Below, piece after piece: positions 1-8,400 of a stretch of DNA of 15,713 nt. The translations under genes and the position numbers were made by a program. Origin of the DNA: Saprospiraceae bacterium. GTDB taxonomy: Bacteria; Bacteroidota; Bacteroidia; Chitinophagales; Saprospiraceae. Below the pieces are notes generated by a model. It ran no database searches and was not told the origin of the DNA. It saw nothing but the letters and a program-made list of their open reading frames with translations. Where the stretch lies: assembly GCA_014379065.1 (NCBI GenBank), contig JACMMM010000789.1, positions 1 through 15,713 on the forward strand, written 5' to 3'. The first letter of the stretch is position 1, and each line of letters begins with the position of its first letter.

Positions 1-1254
1 CATGACCCCAATATTGGCAATCCAAAGTTTTTGCATGAAAATGCATATCCCCAGTTCAAGTATCCTGACGAGGGCTACCGACTGCTCAGCCTCTACCGTT
101 TTTGGAACATCATTCAGTATTTTTTCCCGTATCGAGATGTGATCGGGGAAGACTGGACCGGAGTGATGCGCGAGTTTATTCCCAAAATGGCAAAAGTGAC
201 GGATGCCTTGAACTACAAACTTTGTACCCGCGAGCTCATTGGGCGCGTACACGACACGCATGCAAACCTCTGGATTCAGGACGAAGCCTTGCGGGCTTAT
301 TTTGGGAATCTTCGCCCGGCGGTTCAAGTAAAATTTATTGAAAACCAAGCAGTTGTAACAGGTTATTACCACGCCGAGCAAGGGCCAAAAACGGGCCTGC
401 TGCCCGGCGATGTCATTACGGCCATTGAAGGCGTACCGGTAGAAGAAATCGTGAAAAAGAAATTGCCTTTGTATCCGGCCTCGAATTTACCTACGCAAAT
501 GCGCGATATTGCCAAAGACCTCTTGCGTACCAATGCCAGCACTTTGCACTTAAAAGTACGGCGCGACAATGCCGTCACAGATTTTGAGGTAGCCTGTTTT
601 GATGCGGTCAAGGAGAAGTTTAAAATGGACATTGACTGGGCTTATAACCAGCCCGACAGTTGTTACCGGCTCTTGACGCCCGACATTGGCTATTTGTACA
701 TTGGCAACATCAAAAGTGATCTGCTCCCCGGCATCATGGAAAAATTTAAAGATACCAAGGGCCTCGTCATTGATATTCGCAATTACCCCAGCGATTTCGT
801 GGTTTTTACCCTGACTACATTCTTGAAATCCGAACCATCCCAATTTGTTTACTTTACCAATGGGCACGCAGAGAATCCGGGCCTGTTCACCACAACGGAA
901 TCCATTGAATGTGGCGAGGAGAATCCTAATCCTTACAATGGAAAGGTGGTCTTACTCATGAATGAGATTTCCCAAAGTTCAGCCGAGTACCATAGCATGG
1001 CGCTGCGCTCAGTGCCCGGTGCAGAAGTAGTGGGCAGCACCACGGCCGGCGCGGATGGCAATGTGTCAAGGTTTTCCCTTCCAGGCGGACTGAACAGTAT
1101 GATAAGCGGTATCGGCGTGTTTTATCCAAATGGCAAACCCACGCAGCGGGTAGGGATTGTGCCCGACCACCTCGTGCTTCCGACCATTGCCGGGGTCAAA
1201 GCAGGAAAGGATGAATTGCTGGAATATGCGATGAAGTTGATTCAAGGGCCGTAA
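1..1254 (+). CDS. S41 family (tail-specific/tricorn-like) serine peptidase, 5' end cut by window edge
   Basis: The reading frame is open from base 1, so the true start lies to the left; the first start-like codon inside (TTG at 31) is probably not the start. The visible 417 residues show a helical N-terminal region, a PDZ-like segment (GLLPGDVITAIEG, about residues 133-145 counted from base 1), and the S41 core. The core has NEISQSSAEY, in which the serine at 976-978 is the likely nucleophile by alignment with the SASASE motif of Tsp/CtpA proteases. It is followed by GSTTAGADGN and a PNGKPTQRVGIVPD segment. The lysine of Tsp-type enzymes is absent after GSTTAG, as in tricorn-like members common in Bacteroidota. 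Such proteins are usually exported, but the signal peptide would be outside the window. The substrate is unknown. The gene converges on fdhD with only 10 bp between stop codons. Confidence 0.88.
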   Translation, partial: HDPNIGNPKFLHENAYPQFKYPDEGYRLLSLYRFWNIIQYFFPYRDVIGEDWTGVMREFIPKMAKVTDALNYKLCTRELIGRVHDTHANLWIQDEALRAYFGNLRPAVQVKFIENQAVVTGYYHAEQGPKTGLLPGDVITAIEGVPVEEIVKKKLPLYPASNLPTQMRDIAKDLLRTNASTLHLKVRRDNAVTDFEVACFDAVKEKFKMDIDWAYNQPDSCYRLLTPDIGYLYIGNIKSDLLPGIMEKFKDTKGLVIDIRNYPSDFVVFTLTTFLKSEPSQFVYFTNGHAENPGLFTTTESIECGEENPNPYNGKVVLLMNEISQSSAEYHSMALRSVPGAEVVGSTTAGADGNVSRFSLPGGLNSMISGIGVFYPNGKPTQRVGIVPDHLVLPTIAGVKAGKDELLEYAMKLIQGP

Positions 1255-1314
1255 CTCAACCCTCTCAACCCTCAACCCTCTCAACATTTCTCAACCCTCT
1301 CAACACCCTCAACC
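1255..1314. repeat. CTCAACC heptamer array between convergent genes
   Basis: Seven copies of CTCAACC (two ending in A) lie at 1255, 1264, 1271, 1280, 1290, 1299 and 1308. They are spaced by CT, TTT, CC or nothing. The array starts directly after the stop codon of the S41 gene and runs into the 3' end of fdhD, whose last 15 codons and stop lie inside it. No hairpin of terminator type is visible. The basis is direct reading; function is unknown. Confidence 0.85.
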
Positions 1315-2122
1315 CCGAATAAACATTAAACCGCCCTTCGCGCAAAAAACCGATGAGCGTGATGCCAAAGGTTTCGGCGGTTTCTACCGCAAGGCTGGAG
1401 GGCGCACCCACTGCGCAAACAAACCGGATCCCTGCCATGGCTGCTTTTTGCAGCAACTCAAAACTCGCCCGACCGCTCAACAGCAGAATATGCTGATCGA
1501 GTGGTATCATGCCCTGTTGCAAATAGTGGCCGATGAGCTTGTCCAATGCGTTGTGGCGACCCACGTCTTCGCGCAGGGCGAGCAGGTTTCCCTGAAGATC
1601 AAAAATGGCACAAGCGTGCAGACCGCCTGTCGCGTCGAAGGTGCTTTGCGCTTGACGGAGCGTATCGGGCAGGGCATAAATGATTTCGGGGTTGATTTCC
1701 CAATCGCTTTTGTTGTTTGAAAATGAGTCTGTTACGGCAACCTTTACGGCATCCATCGAGGCCTTTCCGCATACGCCACAACTGGAACTGGTGTAAAAAT
1801 GCCGCTCCAATTTCTTGATGTCAAAATCAAAATCGGGCTGTAAAGACACCATCACCATGTTCTCTCCCCACACCTTCACGGAATAAATGTCGGAAGCCTG
1901 CCGGACAATGCCTTCGGTAAACAAGAAACCGGTTGCCAGGTCTTCGTCTGCACCTGGGGTGCGCATGGTGATGGATATGTTTTGACTTTTTCGCTTGGCG
2001 ATGGGGCCAAATTCCAAGCGGATTTCGAGGGGCTCTTCCACGGCGAGCAGGTCTGTTTCTTCCCAGTGTGAGAGGCCCTTGTATTTGTGGATGAGGATTT
2101 GTTTGGTGGTGAGATGGTGCAT
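1265..2122 (-). CDS. fdhD: FdhD, sulfurtransferase for formate dehydrogenase maturation
   Basis: FdhD takes sulfur from a cysteine desulfurase and passes it to the bis-MGD molybdenum cofactor, which activates formate dehydrogenases in the cytoplasm. The 285-residue protein shows the family landmarks: TPGADEDLATGFLFTEGI near residues 55-72, the CxxC loop SSSCGVCGKAS with Cys115 and Cys118 (the first matching the catalytic cysteine of the E. coli protein), TGGLHACAIF, REDVGRHNALDK, and LSGRASFELLQKAAMAGI. The family-like sequence ends at FNVYSG (residue 270). The final 15 residues, rich in Arg, Val and Leu, are read from the CTCAACC repeat and are probably a recent addition. The start ATG at 2122 is the only good in-frame choice. 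No formate dehydrogenase is in the window. A promoter-like box lies at 2191-2213. The family assignment is secure; the tail's role is unknown. Confidence 0.95.
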   Translation of the reverse strand: MHHLTTKQILIHKYKGLSHWEETDLLAVEEPLEIRLEFGPIAKRKSQNISITMRTPGADEDLATGFLFTEGIVRQASDIYSVKVWGENMVMVSLQPDFDFDIKKLERHFYTSSSCGVCGKASMDAVKVAVTDSFSNNKSDWEINPEIIYALPDTLRQAQSTFDATGGLHACAIFDLQGNLLALREDVGRHNALDKLIGHYLQQGMIPLDQHILLLSGRASFELLQKAAMAGIRFVCAVGAPSSLAVETAETFGITLIGFLREGRFNVYSGLRVLRGLRNVERVEG

Positions 2123-2141
2123 GGTGATTGGTGGATTGGTG

Positions 2142-2157
2142 CCAACCTGCAGGTAGG
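2142..2157. promoter_or_regulatory. Palindrome centred on CCTGCAGG upstream of fdhD
   Basis: CCAACCTGCAGGTAGG is a 16-bp inverted repeat with a single mismatched pair (third from each end). It lies 20 bp before the fdhD start codon, downstream of the promoter-like box, so inside the likely leader. It could be an operator or just one of the palindromes scattered through Bacteroidota genomes. There is no experimental or comparative support here. Confidence 0.3.
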
Positions 2158-2190
2158 CAGGGATTTGATCATACAGAAAACGGGGATGTG

Positions 2191-2213
2191 GATGGCATTG
2201 GTACGCGAAGGTA
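2191..2213 (-). promoter_or_regulatory. Promoter-like element upstream of fdhD, shared with mobA
   Basis: On the minus strand the element begins with TACCTTCGC and ends with ATGCCATC, with six bases between. TACCTTCG resembles the Bacteroidota -7 box TAnnTTTG with one change. A nearly identical 23-base element (20/23 identical) lies upstream of mobA at 9460-9482. The ATG inside it opens a nine-codon ORF (MPSTSPFSV then TGA) that is out of frame with fdhD, a possible leader peptide. Confidence 0.4.
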
Positions 2214-2243
2214 GCCTTGACAAGCCATTTATCGAAGGGGTAT

Positions 2244-2276
2244 AAAAAAGCCCCGACCTGTAAACTCAGGTCGGGG
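2244..2276 (-). terminator. Intrinsic terminator of the S74/T9SS gene
   Basis: Read on the minus strand, a perfect 10-bp stem (CCCCGACCTG with CAGGTCGGGG) closes a six-base loop and is followed by one C and six T. It lies downstream of the fibre-like gene and of the orphan T9SS tail, and points away from both. It sits upstream of the fdhD promoter region and so insulates fdhD from read-through. Confidence 0.9.
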
Positions 2277-2307
2277 GAATTAAACTATTATTCCCAATTC
2301 GTAGTCG

Positions 2308-2427
2308 TCATTCTTTCACCAACTTCCCTGACCACAGCACTTTGCCCCCATCCAGCACACGCACGAGGTAGATGCCCGAGGGCGCGCTGCCTAGTTGAGG
2401 GCTTGAGGCCATCGGATCCATCGTGTT
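2308..2427 (-). pseudogene. Orphan 3' end of a second T9SS sorting domain
   Basis: Just behind the TAA of the fibre-like gene, in another frame, the minus strand encodes PSGIYLVRVLDGGKVLWSGK followed by LVKE and a stop. This is what the end of a T9SS type A sorting domain looks like (SGxYxVRV..GGK...KLVK). No convincing start, no N-terminal half of the domain and no upstream gene remain. The upstream gene already has its own complete sorting domain, so this is not simply its frameshifted end. It is best read as the remnant of an older gene whose 3' end and terminator were kept when the present gene replaced it, or as a decayed duplicate tail. Translation of the fragment on its own is unlikely. 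Confidence 0.65.
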
Positions 2428-2428
2428 T

Positions 2429-4285
2429 TTAATACTTGGCTTGCAGGATGAGTTTGGTATTGGCTGTAGGGATGCCATCCGTGAACATGGTGCAGATGTA
2501 AGTGCCCGAAACAAAACTGCTGAGATTCACTTGTATATTGCCTTGGCCGCGTGTTTCCAGGATTTGTTGGTGCAGCACTTTGCCTTGCAAGTCGGTCACT
2601 AAAAGGGTGGCTGTTTTCACCGTCTCCGGCAAATTGAAATCCACTGTTGTCACTTCGCTGAACGGGTTGGGGCGGCTGGTCAGCGTGACGCTTGGCTGAG
2701 CTTTTACTGGAGCGACTTCGCCCGAACGGTTGTCAATCAGCAAGGCTTCCAGTTTTGCCATGCGCATCTCCAGCGCGCTGATTTGGCGGTCTTTCTCGGC
2801 GAGGCGCGTTTTCAACGCAGTGATTTCCACGTCTTTTTCAGATTTCAGTTCCTTCATGCCTTCTGCGAGCAGAGGTATTAGCATATCATAATTGACGGCG
2901 AGGTAGCCTGCAGCATCTTCCCGGACGGCTTCGGGCACCACTTCCCGCAATTCTTGAGCAAGAAAACCATAGTGTGTACCTTCGGAGAAATTAAATTCTG
3001 GGAATTTTTTACGGTTGTACCGATAGGTTTTACCCTTCAGTTCCAACACTTTTTCGAGTGCATTTTGCACGGGGGCGATGTTTTGCTTGAAACGTTTGTC
3101 GGATGTAAACCACTTAGTGCCAGTTGTATAGGCGTCTCCGTTTACATACAGTTTGTAATTGCCGGGATTAGTTGTCCCGATGCCCACGTTGCCGTCCGTC
3201 CGAATAAACATTTTGGTTTGGCTGAGGAGGGTGGCGTCGGTAAGCGTCTGGTCGCTACCACCCGTCCTACCCACCGTTGCGAAACGAATGCTTCCGCCTA
3301 CATCGCCCCAGATGACGTTGCCGCCATTGTCGGCACTGTTGCCGTAGAAAGTCCAGGTTCCGCCCGTTTTGCTTCGAACGGCGTTGAAGCCGAGGTAGGA
3401 AGTGCCCCATGCCAGGGCTTGTCCGCTGGCATCACCAAGCCCAAGTTTCATTGGCCCGGTGCCAACGACGACTTTCCCGTCGAAATATCCTGCGGCTTCG
3501 GCGCTACCGCTCTTGGCATAGAGTGCAGCCCAGCCGTTTCCCCCTACTGTAGTGCCCAGATGAGCCAGCGCGGAAAATTCGGTATTCAACAGGCCGCCGC
3601 CAGGGGAATAACGCACTGTAAAGTTGCGGCCGCCGACGCTGCCGCTGTTACCATTGACGTGTAAAGTGGCTGCCGGGGCAAGCGTACCAACGCCCACTTT
3701 CCCTCCATATGCTTGCAAGGCTATGTTTCCACTATTGTTTAATCCTTCAACTCCGGTTTGAAGTACGCCAACTCTATTAGCATCTGCAGCTGCTCCCATA
3801 GCCGCAACATAAAATGAAAATGGCTGAACGCTTTCATTGCTTTGAGCCAATGTGCCTGCACGGATCAAAGAAGTATTGGTTTTAGCCGCACCATAACCGA
3901 ATTGATAAAAATTGAAACTGCTGTTCACCGCTGTTGAGCCAACTGATAAGAGGGCAGGTGGGGCAGTGTTGCTGATACCGACTTTGCCAGCATTGGTGAT
4001 GCTCATGCGATTGGCCCCTGCCGTGTAAAAGTCGAGTCCCCATTGGTTGCCGCCAGCAGTGCGCTTGCTGCCGATACCTTCGCCGGAATTAGTGGCACCG
4101 AAGTTAAGGTCTAAAGTGCCGTTGTTCGTGCCAGCAACGTTGCCGACTGTGACTTTCTTGGTTGCATGCGCGGGAAGGAGAAATACGTTGGTCGGGTTGC
4201 TGAGATCCCATTGCGCCGAGGCATTCTGCGCCATCGCAAGAAGTACAATGGCAAGTGTGATGAGTTTGAAAAAAAGATTTTTCAT
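2429..4285 (-). CDS. Secreted tail-fibre-like protein with S74 chaperone domain and T9SS C-terminal sorting domain
   Basis: I choose ATG 4285 because it gives a clean signal peptide (MKNLFFKLITLAIVLLAMA, cleaved before Q or after ASA); the frame extends 25 codons further upstream without a signal-like start. The 618-residue product has a glycine-rich fibre body with three VGIGT-P-LxVNG type repeats (GKVGISNTAPPALLSVGS, GKVGVGTLAPAATLHVNG, GNVGIGTTNPGNYKLYVNG). The peptidase S74 intramolecular chaperone domain starts at SDKRFKQNI, with Ser395 and Lys400 in the serine-lysine spacing known from endosialidase chaperones. A coiled coil covers about 469-519, and a T9SS type A sorting domain covers 538-618 (RPNPFSE to SGTYICTMF). 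It is predicted to be exported by Sec and T9SS to the cell surface as a trimeric fibre. The function is probably adhesive or structural, which is an inference. The terminator is at 2244-2276. Confidence 0.85.
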   Translation of the reverse strand: MKNLFFKLITLAIVLLAMAQNASAQWDLSNPTNVFLLPAHATKKVTVGNVAGTNNGTLDLNFGATNSGEGIGSKRTAGGNQWGLDFYTAGANRMSITNAGKVGISNTAPPALLSVGSTAVNSSFNFYQFGYGAAKTNTSLIRAGTLAQSNESVQPFSFYVAAMGAAADANRVGVLQTGVEGLNNSGNIALQAYGGKVGVGTLAPAATLHVNGNSGSVGGRNFTVRYSPGGGLLNTEFSALAHLGTTVGGNGWAALYAKSGSAEAAGYFDGKVVVGTGPMKLGLGDASGQALAWGTSYLGFNAVRSKTGGTWTFYGNSADNGGNVIWGDVGGSIRFATVGRTGGSDQTLTDATLLSQTKMFIRTDGNVGIGTTNPGNYKLYVNGDAYTTGTKWFTSDKRFKQNIAPVQNALEKVLELKGKTYRYNRKKFPEFNFSEGTHYGFLAQELREVVPEAVREDAAGYLAVNYDMLIPLLAEGMKELKSEKDVEITALKTRLAEKDRQISALEMRMAKLEALLIDNRSGEVAPVKAQPSVTLTSRPNPFSEVTTVDFNLPETVKTATLLVTDLQGKVLHQQILETRGQGNIQVNLSSFVSGTYICTMFTDGIPTANTKLILQAKY

Positions 4286-4399
4286 GACTGAATAAATTAA
4301 AGAGGTGAGATAAACCCGGCCAAACGACCGGAGATGAAGGCTTTTGTAAAACCTGTCCAAAAATCACCCCCTTCTTTTCAGCAAAAAAAAGCCATTCGA

Positions 4400-4447
4400 C
4401 CAGCGGGCGGCCAGCGGGAACAAACGGGAACAATACAGAACAAACGG
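4400..4447. repeat. Short direct repeats downstream of the LytTR regulator gene
   Basis: CCAGCGGG occurs at 4400 and 4411, and GAACAAACGG at 4418 and 4438, exactly 20 bp apart. The stretch fills the gap just behind the stop codon of the response regulator and ahead of the upstream region of the fibre-like gene. No clear stem followed by a T-run is formed, so I do not call a terminator. It might bind a regulator of the fibre-like gene, but nothing proves this. Confidence 0.5.
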
Positions 4448-4450
4448 AAA

Positions 4451-5194
4451 TCAGACGCGGGTAAGCTGGTCCAAGAACTCCTGCTTTTTGCGCTTCGACA
4501 CCGGCACGTGCGAGCCGTCCACCATGGTCACGGTGCTTTCGCGGTCAAACTTGCGGATGTGCGACAGGTTGATAAGGTGCGATTTGTGTACCGCAAAAAA
4601 GCCGTAATCTTCCAGAAGTTTGCGGAACTCGCCCAAATTGTAGGACGACACAATGCCCTTTGTTTCTTGCACCACCACGCGGGTGCATTTTTGAAGTCCC
4701 TCGCATCGGATGATCTGGCTGGTGGGGACAAATTCCAGCCCTTCCATGGTCGGAATACCAATGCGGTTGTTCGCATTGCCGGGATTCAGGATGTTGTGTA
4801 GGAGCTGGCGGTTGCGCTCGTTTTCCACCTTGGCTTCGATGCGTTGCCGGGCGTTGTCCACCGCAGCGATCAATTCTTCGGTCTGAATAGGTTTGAGCAC
4901 ATAGCCCACAGCGCAAAACTTGATGGCATCCAGCGCGTAATCGCCAAAACCCGTGACGAAAATGATCTCAAAATCCAGCGAGGGCAGCCGTTTCAACAGG
5001 TCGAAACCACTCTCGCGCGGCATGGCAATGTCGAGAAATACAAGTTGCGGATGTTTTTCCGTGATGAGGTTATAGGCTTCGACGGCATCGTCGGCTTGGC
5101 CGATCACAGTTACCTGTGGGCAATATTGCCGGAGTTTCTCTTCGAGAACGGCCCTTGATTTGGGTTCGTCGTCCACTAAAATTGCGGTCATCAT
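4451..5194 (-). CDS. LytTR-family response regulator
   Basis: The 247-residue cytoplasmic protein has an N-terminal receiver domain (about 1-120) with the acidic pair Asp8-Asp9, the phosphoacceptor Asp55 in LVFLDIAMP, and the conserved Lys in YVLKPI. A linker leads to a C-terminal LytTR DNA-binding domain (about 150-247) with FFAVHKSHLINLSHIRKF and VPVSKRKKQEF. Start: MMTAILVDDE begins at 5194 (or 5191). The frame runs 29 codons further upstream through heptamer repeats, which is not receiver-like sequence. It is transcribed in the same direction as the large histidine kinase 244 bp upstream, whose family (PF06580-type) normally signals to LytTR regulators, so the two almost certainly form a pair. 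The 244-bp gap suggests it may also have its own promoter. The target genes are unknown. Confidence 0.92.
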   Translation of the reverse strand: MMTAILVDDEPKSRAVLEEKLRQYCPQVTVIGQADDAVEAYNLITEKHPQLVFLDIAMPRESGFDLLKRLPSLDFEIIFVTGFGDYALDAIKFCAVGYVLKPIQTEELIAAVDNARQRIEAKVENERNRQLLHNILNPGNANNRIGIPTMEGLEFVPTSQIIRCEGLQKCTRVVVQETKGIVSSYNLGEFRKLLEDYGFFAVHKSHLINLSHIRKFDRESTVTMVDGSHVPVSKRKKQEFLDQLTRV

Positions 5195-5202
5195 GGTATT
5201 CA

Positions 5203-5251
5203 GATTTTGGACATTGGATGCTTGATTTTGGACGATGTGTCCTGTGTCCTG
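5203..5251. repeat. Degenerate heptamer array just upstream of the response regulator
   Basis: Counting in sevens from 5203, units begin GATTTTG, GACATTG, GATGCTT, GATTTTG, GACGATG and then two copies of TGTCCTG (5238-5251). The phase stays at exactly seven bases over 49 bp. GATTTTG is also a unit of the inverted repeats around the four-helix-bundle gene at 10934-11423. The array lies in the leader of the LytTR gene. Confidence 0.55.
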
Positions 5252-5438
5252 GCTTGAAATGGATTGACCCAATAAAGTCAACTATCATGAACAGGACAGT
5301 CACATAAAGCTCAATAATAGAATTGTGCCCGAGGTTATAAAATGTTAAAATTTGTCATATTTTTCGACGCATGGCAACAAAAATGAAGCAATCAAAAATC
5401 GGGATCAGCCGTTTTGGACTTTTGCACAACCCAGGAAT

Positions 5439-8400
5439 TTAGTCAGCTAAGGGGATGGTTACAGTCACCCTTGTTCCTGCCGGGCTGCTGTCGAGGTAGC
5501 GCAAGTCCTCCACTTCAATTTTCACCTCGTAGCCCTCCACTTGGCTGAGGGCTTCCAGCCGCTCATGCACGATTTGCATCGCCCGGCTTTTGTAGTTTTT
5601 CAGAGATTGTTCGCGCAGTGCCCCTGCTGCTTCCCTTCCCACCCCGTCGTCTTCAACGATGCACTGGATTTCTTTGCTGCCATTGGCGGAAACCTTGATC
5701 TGCAGCAGCCCTTTTTCTTTTTTGTGAAAAAGCCCGTGGTTGATGGCATTTTCGACAAAAGGTTGCAAGAGCATGGAAGGAATTTCTACTTCGTCTGTGT
5801 CAATGTTTTCATCCACCGAAAACTTTGCCTCAAAGCGCCCCTCAAAGCGCATTTTTTCCAGTTCGACGTACAATTGCAACAGCCTGATTTCCTCTGCGAG
5901 GCTGATGTATTTGTTTTTTGAACTTTCTAAAAACAGCCGCATCAGCTGCGCGAACTTGGTCAGAAAGCCGTCGGCCTCTTGCGTCCTGTCGGCCCGGATA
6001 AAATATTGAATGGCGCCCAGCGAATTGAATATAAAGTGGGGGTTCATTTGTGCTTGCAGTGCTTTGAGCTCCAGTTCGGCGATTTTTTGGCCCAACCGGG
6101 CTCGCCTTTCCGCGCGTCGGCGGGTGCTTCGGATGCGCCATTGGCCGAAGGCAAACACCGCGCCCGCCACTCCCAAAGCCATGAGGGTTAAAAACTGCGA
6201 AGTCTCGTAAAAAGACTCTTCTGCCTGGATGATCAGGGTAAGCGGCGTTTCTGTCAAGTTGCCCTGTGCGTCGGCACCGCGCAGGTGGAGTGTGTGTCGC
6301 CCCGGCGGGAGTCGGTTGTAGCGCACGAAGTTGGTGTTGCCCAAATACCGCCAAGTCGTGTCCTGCCCTTCGAGCCACACGTAAAATTGATTTTTCCGCG
6401 GCTCCGAATAATCTGTCAGCATAAATTCTAATTGGAAATACGACACCTCTGGCCCTATGACCAGTTTGCCCAAATGGTCGAGTCCCTCCTGCTGCTCTTC
6501 TATCCGTCCCGCTGAGCCAAAGTATTTGGTCAGTTTGATCAAGCGGATTTTGGTATCGAGGGTTTGTGGTAACAAGTCTTCCAACTGAAAGCTGTTCAGC
6601 CCGTTGATGGTGCCGAAATAAAAACGCCCGTTTTTGTCGCCGTAGAAACTGAAGCGGTTGAATTCGTTGTGGTTCAGGCCATCCTGCTTGTAGAAATTGC
6701 CCACTGCTTTGGTCAGTGGGTTGAAAATACTTAAGCCGAACCAAGTGCTCAAAATATAGCGGCCCTGTCCGTCGGGGAGAATTCCGCACACGATGTTGTT
6801 GCACAAGCCAAGCGTTTTGTCCACCACCTCCACCGAATCTGGGCGGGGCAGGCCCTCCCCATCGTTTTCTTTTTCAAAATGCAGGACGTTCAGGCCACCT
6901 CCTTTGGTGCCGAGCCAAAGCGAGCCAGCCTCGTCTTCGTAGGCCACGAGGATGTCGGAATTATTGAAGTTCAGCGCATCGTTTTTTTCGCCCGTTCCGT
7001 AAGTCCGCGAAACCCGGTGTTGCAAGTCCACAGCGACCAAGCCGTCTTTTGTGCCGACCCAAAAGACCCCATTACGACTGCGGCTTTCGACGATATACTC
7101 TGGTGTCCGTTTCTCGAAAGGGTTGGCGCCGTTTGCATCTGTGTAGGGTTTGTACTGCTCGGTGTGGGGGTCGAATATGCCGATGTTGCCGCCCTGCCCG
7201 GAAGCGGAACGGAACACAAGGCAGAGCCGCCCGTCACGGCTGCGGCACAAGGTGAAAAGTTTGCCGGGAAAGCGCCAGGTATGGGTTGTCTTGTGGGTGA
7301 GATCGTAGCGATGCAGTTGCCCTATCGTATCATCCGGGCAGCTCGTGCCCCAGAGGTAGCCATCAGGGTCGTAGGCCAAGCCGCGGCCGGAGTTGTTGAG
7401 TCGGAGTGGTTTGCCCTTGGCATCCAGCAGCAGGAGCTTTTCGGGGCGATCGCTATGAGTGGAGTCGAGGCGATACCAATTTTTATCTTCGAGCGCGAAG
7501 AACACATTGCCCTGCCCATCGCTGACAATGCTGCATACGATCGCGCCGAACGCTCCAGGCTTGAGATCTTGGTAGAGGTAATGGCGGATACTATTGTTTT
7601 TCAGAAAGATTTTATAGATGCCGCTAAAAGTGCCAAGAAAAATCTGCCGCTTGAAATCCAGCCCGAAAATATGGAGGATGTTGTCCTCCACATCCAGCAG
7701 GGAAGCAGCATCGAAGGTTTGGCCATTCGCGCCCAGGCCGAGCAGCTTGTAAGTGAAGCGGTAGTCGTCGGGTAAAAGCGATCCAAAGAGCAGGTTGCCT
7801 TTTTCGTCTTCCCACAGCCGGGTGAAATATTCGTGCTGTGGAAAACCCTCCCACGGCCGTGTTCCCATTTTCCCCTTTTCTCCTTGTTGAAAACGAAAAA
7901 CCCCCTGTAAGTTTTTGAAAGACAGCCAAAAATGCCCCGTCTTGTCTTCATAAAAAATGCCTGGCTCCAGCTCTTTCTCTTTCGCCCCAACGGCATGAAC
8001 AGCGGCATGATCGTTAGTGATAAAATTTTTGTTTTCAATGCGTTGCAAAACTTTCCCTTCGGCATCTGTCCGAAAAAGTCCCTGCCTCGAGCCATACACC
8101 CAAAAGTGGCCAAAGTTTGATTTCTGCAATCGGAACACTTCGCCCTCGCAGTGGACCCAAGGCAGGAAGAACACTTTTTCAAAGCGATGTCGGGCATTGA
8201 GTTTCCAAACTGCGAGCCCTTCTGGCAAGGAAGAAAGCACAAAAAAATCACCCCGCTCCTTCAGGCACAATTCTCGAACTTGACCCTTAATGCCCGTTGT
8301 CGAGTCCAAGAAAACCTGTTCGCAATCGAGCCTGTCTGTGTGGAAAAGGTCAATAAATTGGAGACTGCCTTGGTATCGAAGGTAGAGGTAGCCATCGGCG

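Noticed and set aside
1255..1314. CRISPR array
   Set aside because: The units are only seven bases with spacers of 0-3 bases, and there are no cas genes.
2954..3664. 236-codon open frame on the plus strand
   Set aside because: Antisense to the S74/T9SS gene. The opposite strand encodes the SDKRFK chaperone motif and the VGIGT repeats here, so this is a shadow.
4286..4360. Longer N-terminus for the S74 protein (start at 4360)
   Set aside because: The extra 25 residues would bury the signal peptide that begins at 4285.
4376..4410. Terminator behind the LytTR gene (T-run at 4383-4390 read on the minus strand)
   Set aside because: The T-run is present but no stable stem directly precedes it.
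5842..6804. 320-codon open frame on the minus strand
   Set aside because: Same strand but another frame within the kinase gene; the composition (Arg, Gln, Pro) is typical of a frame-shifted GC-rich coding region.
6879..7775. 298-codon open frame on the plus strand
   Set aside because: It lies entirely antisense to the histidine kinase, which has clear domains throughout; the product has no recognisable motifs.
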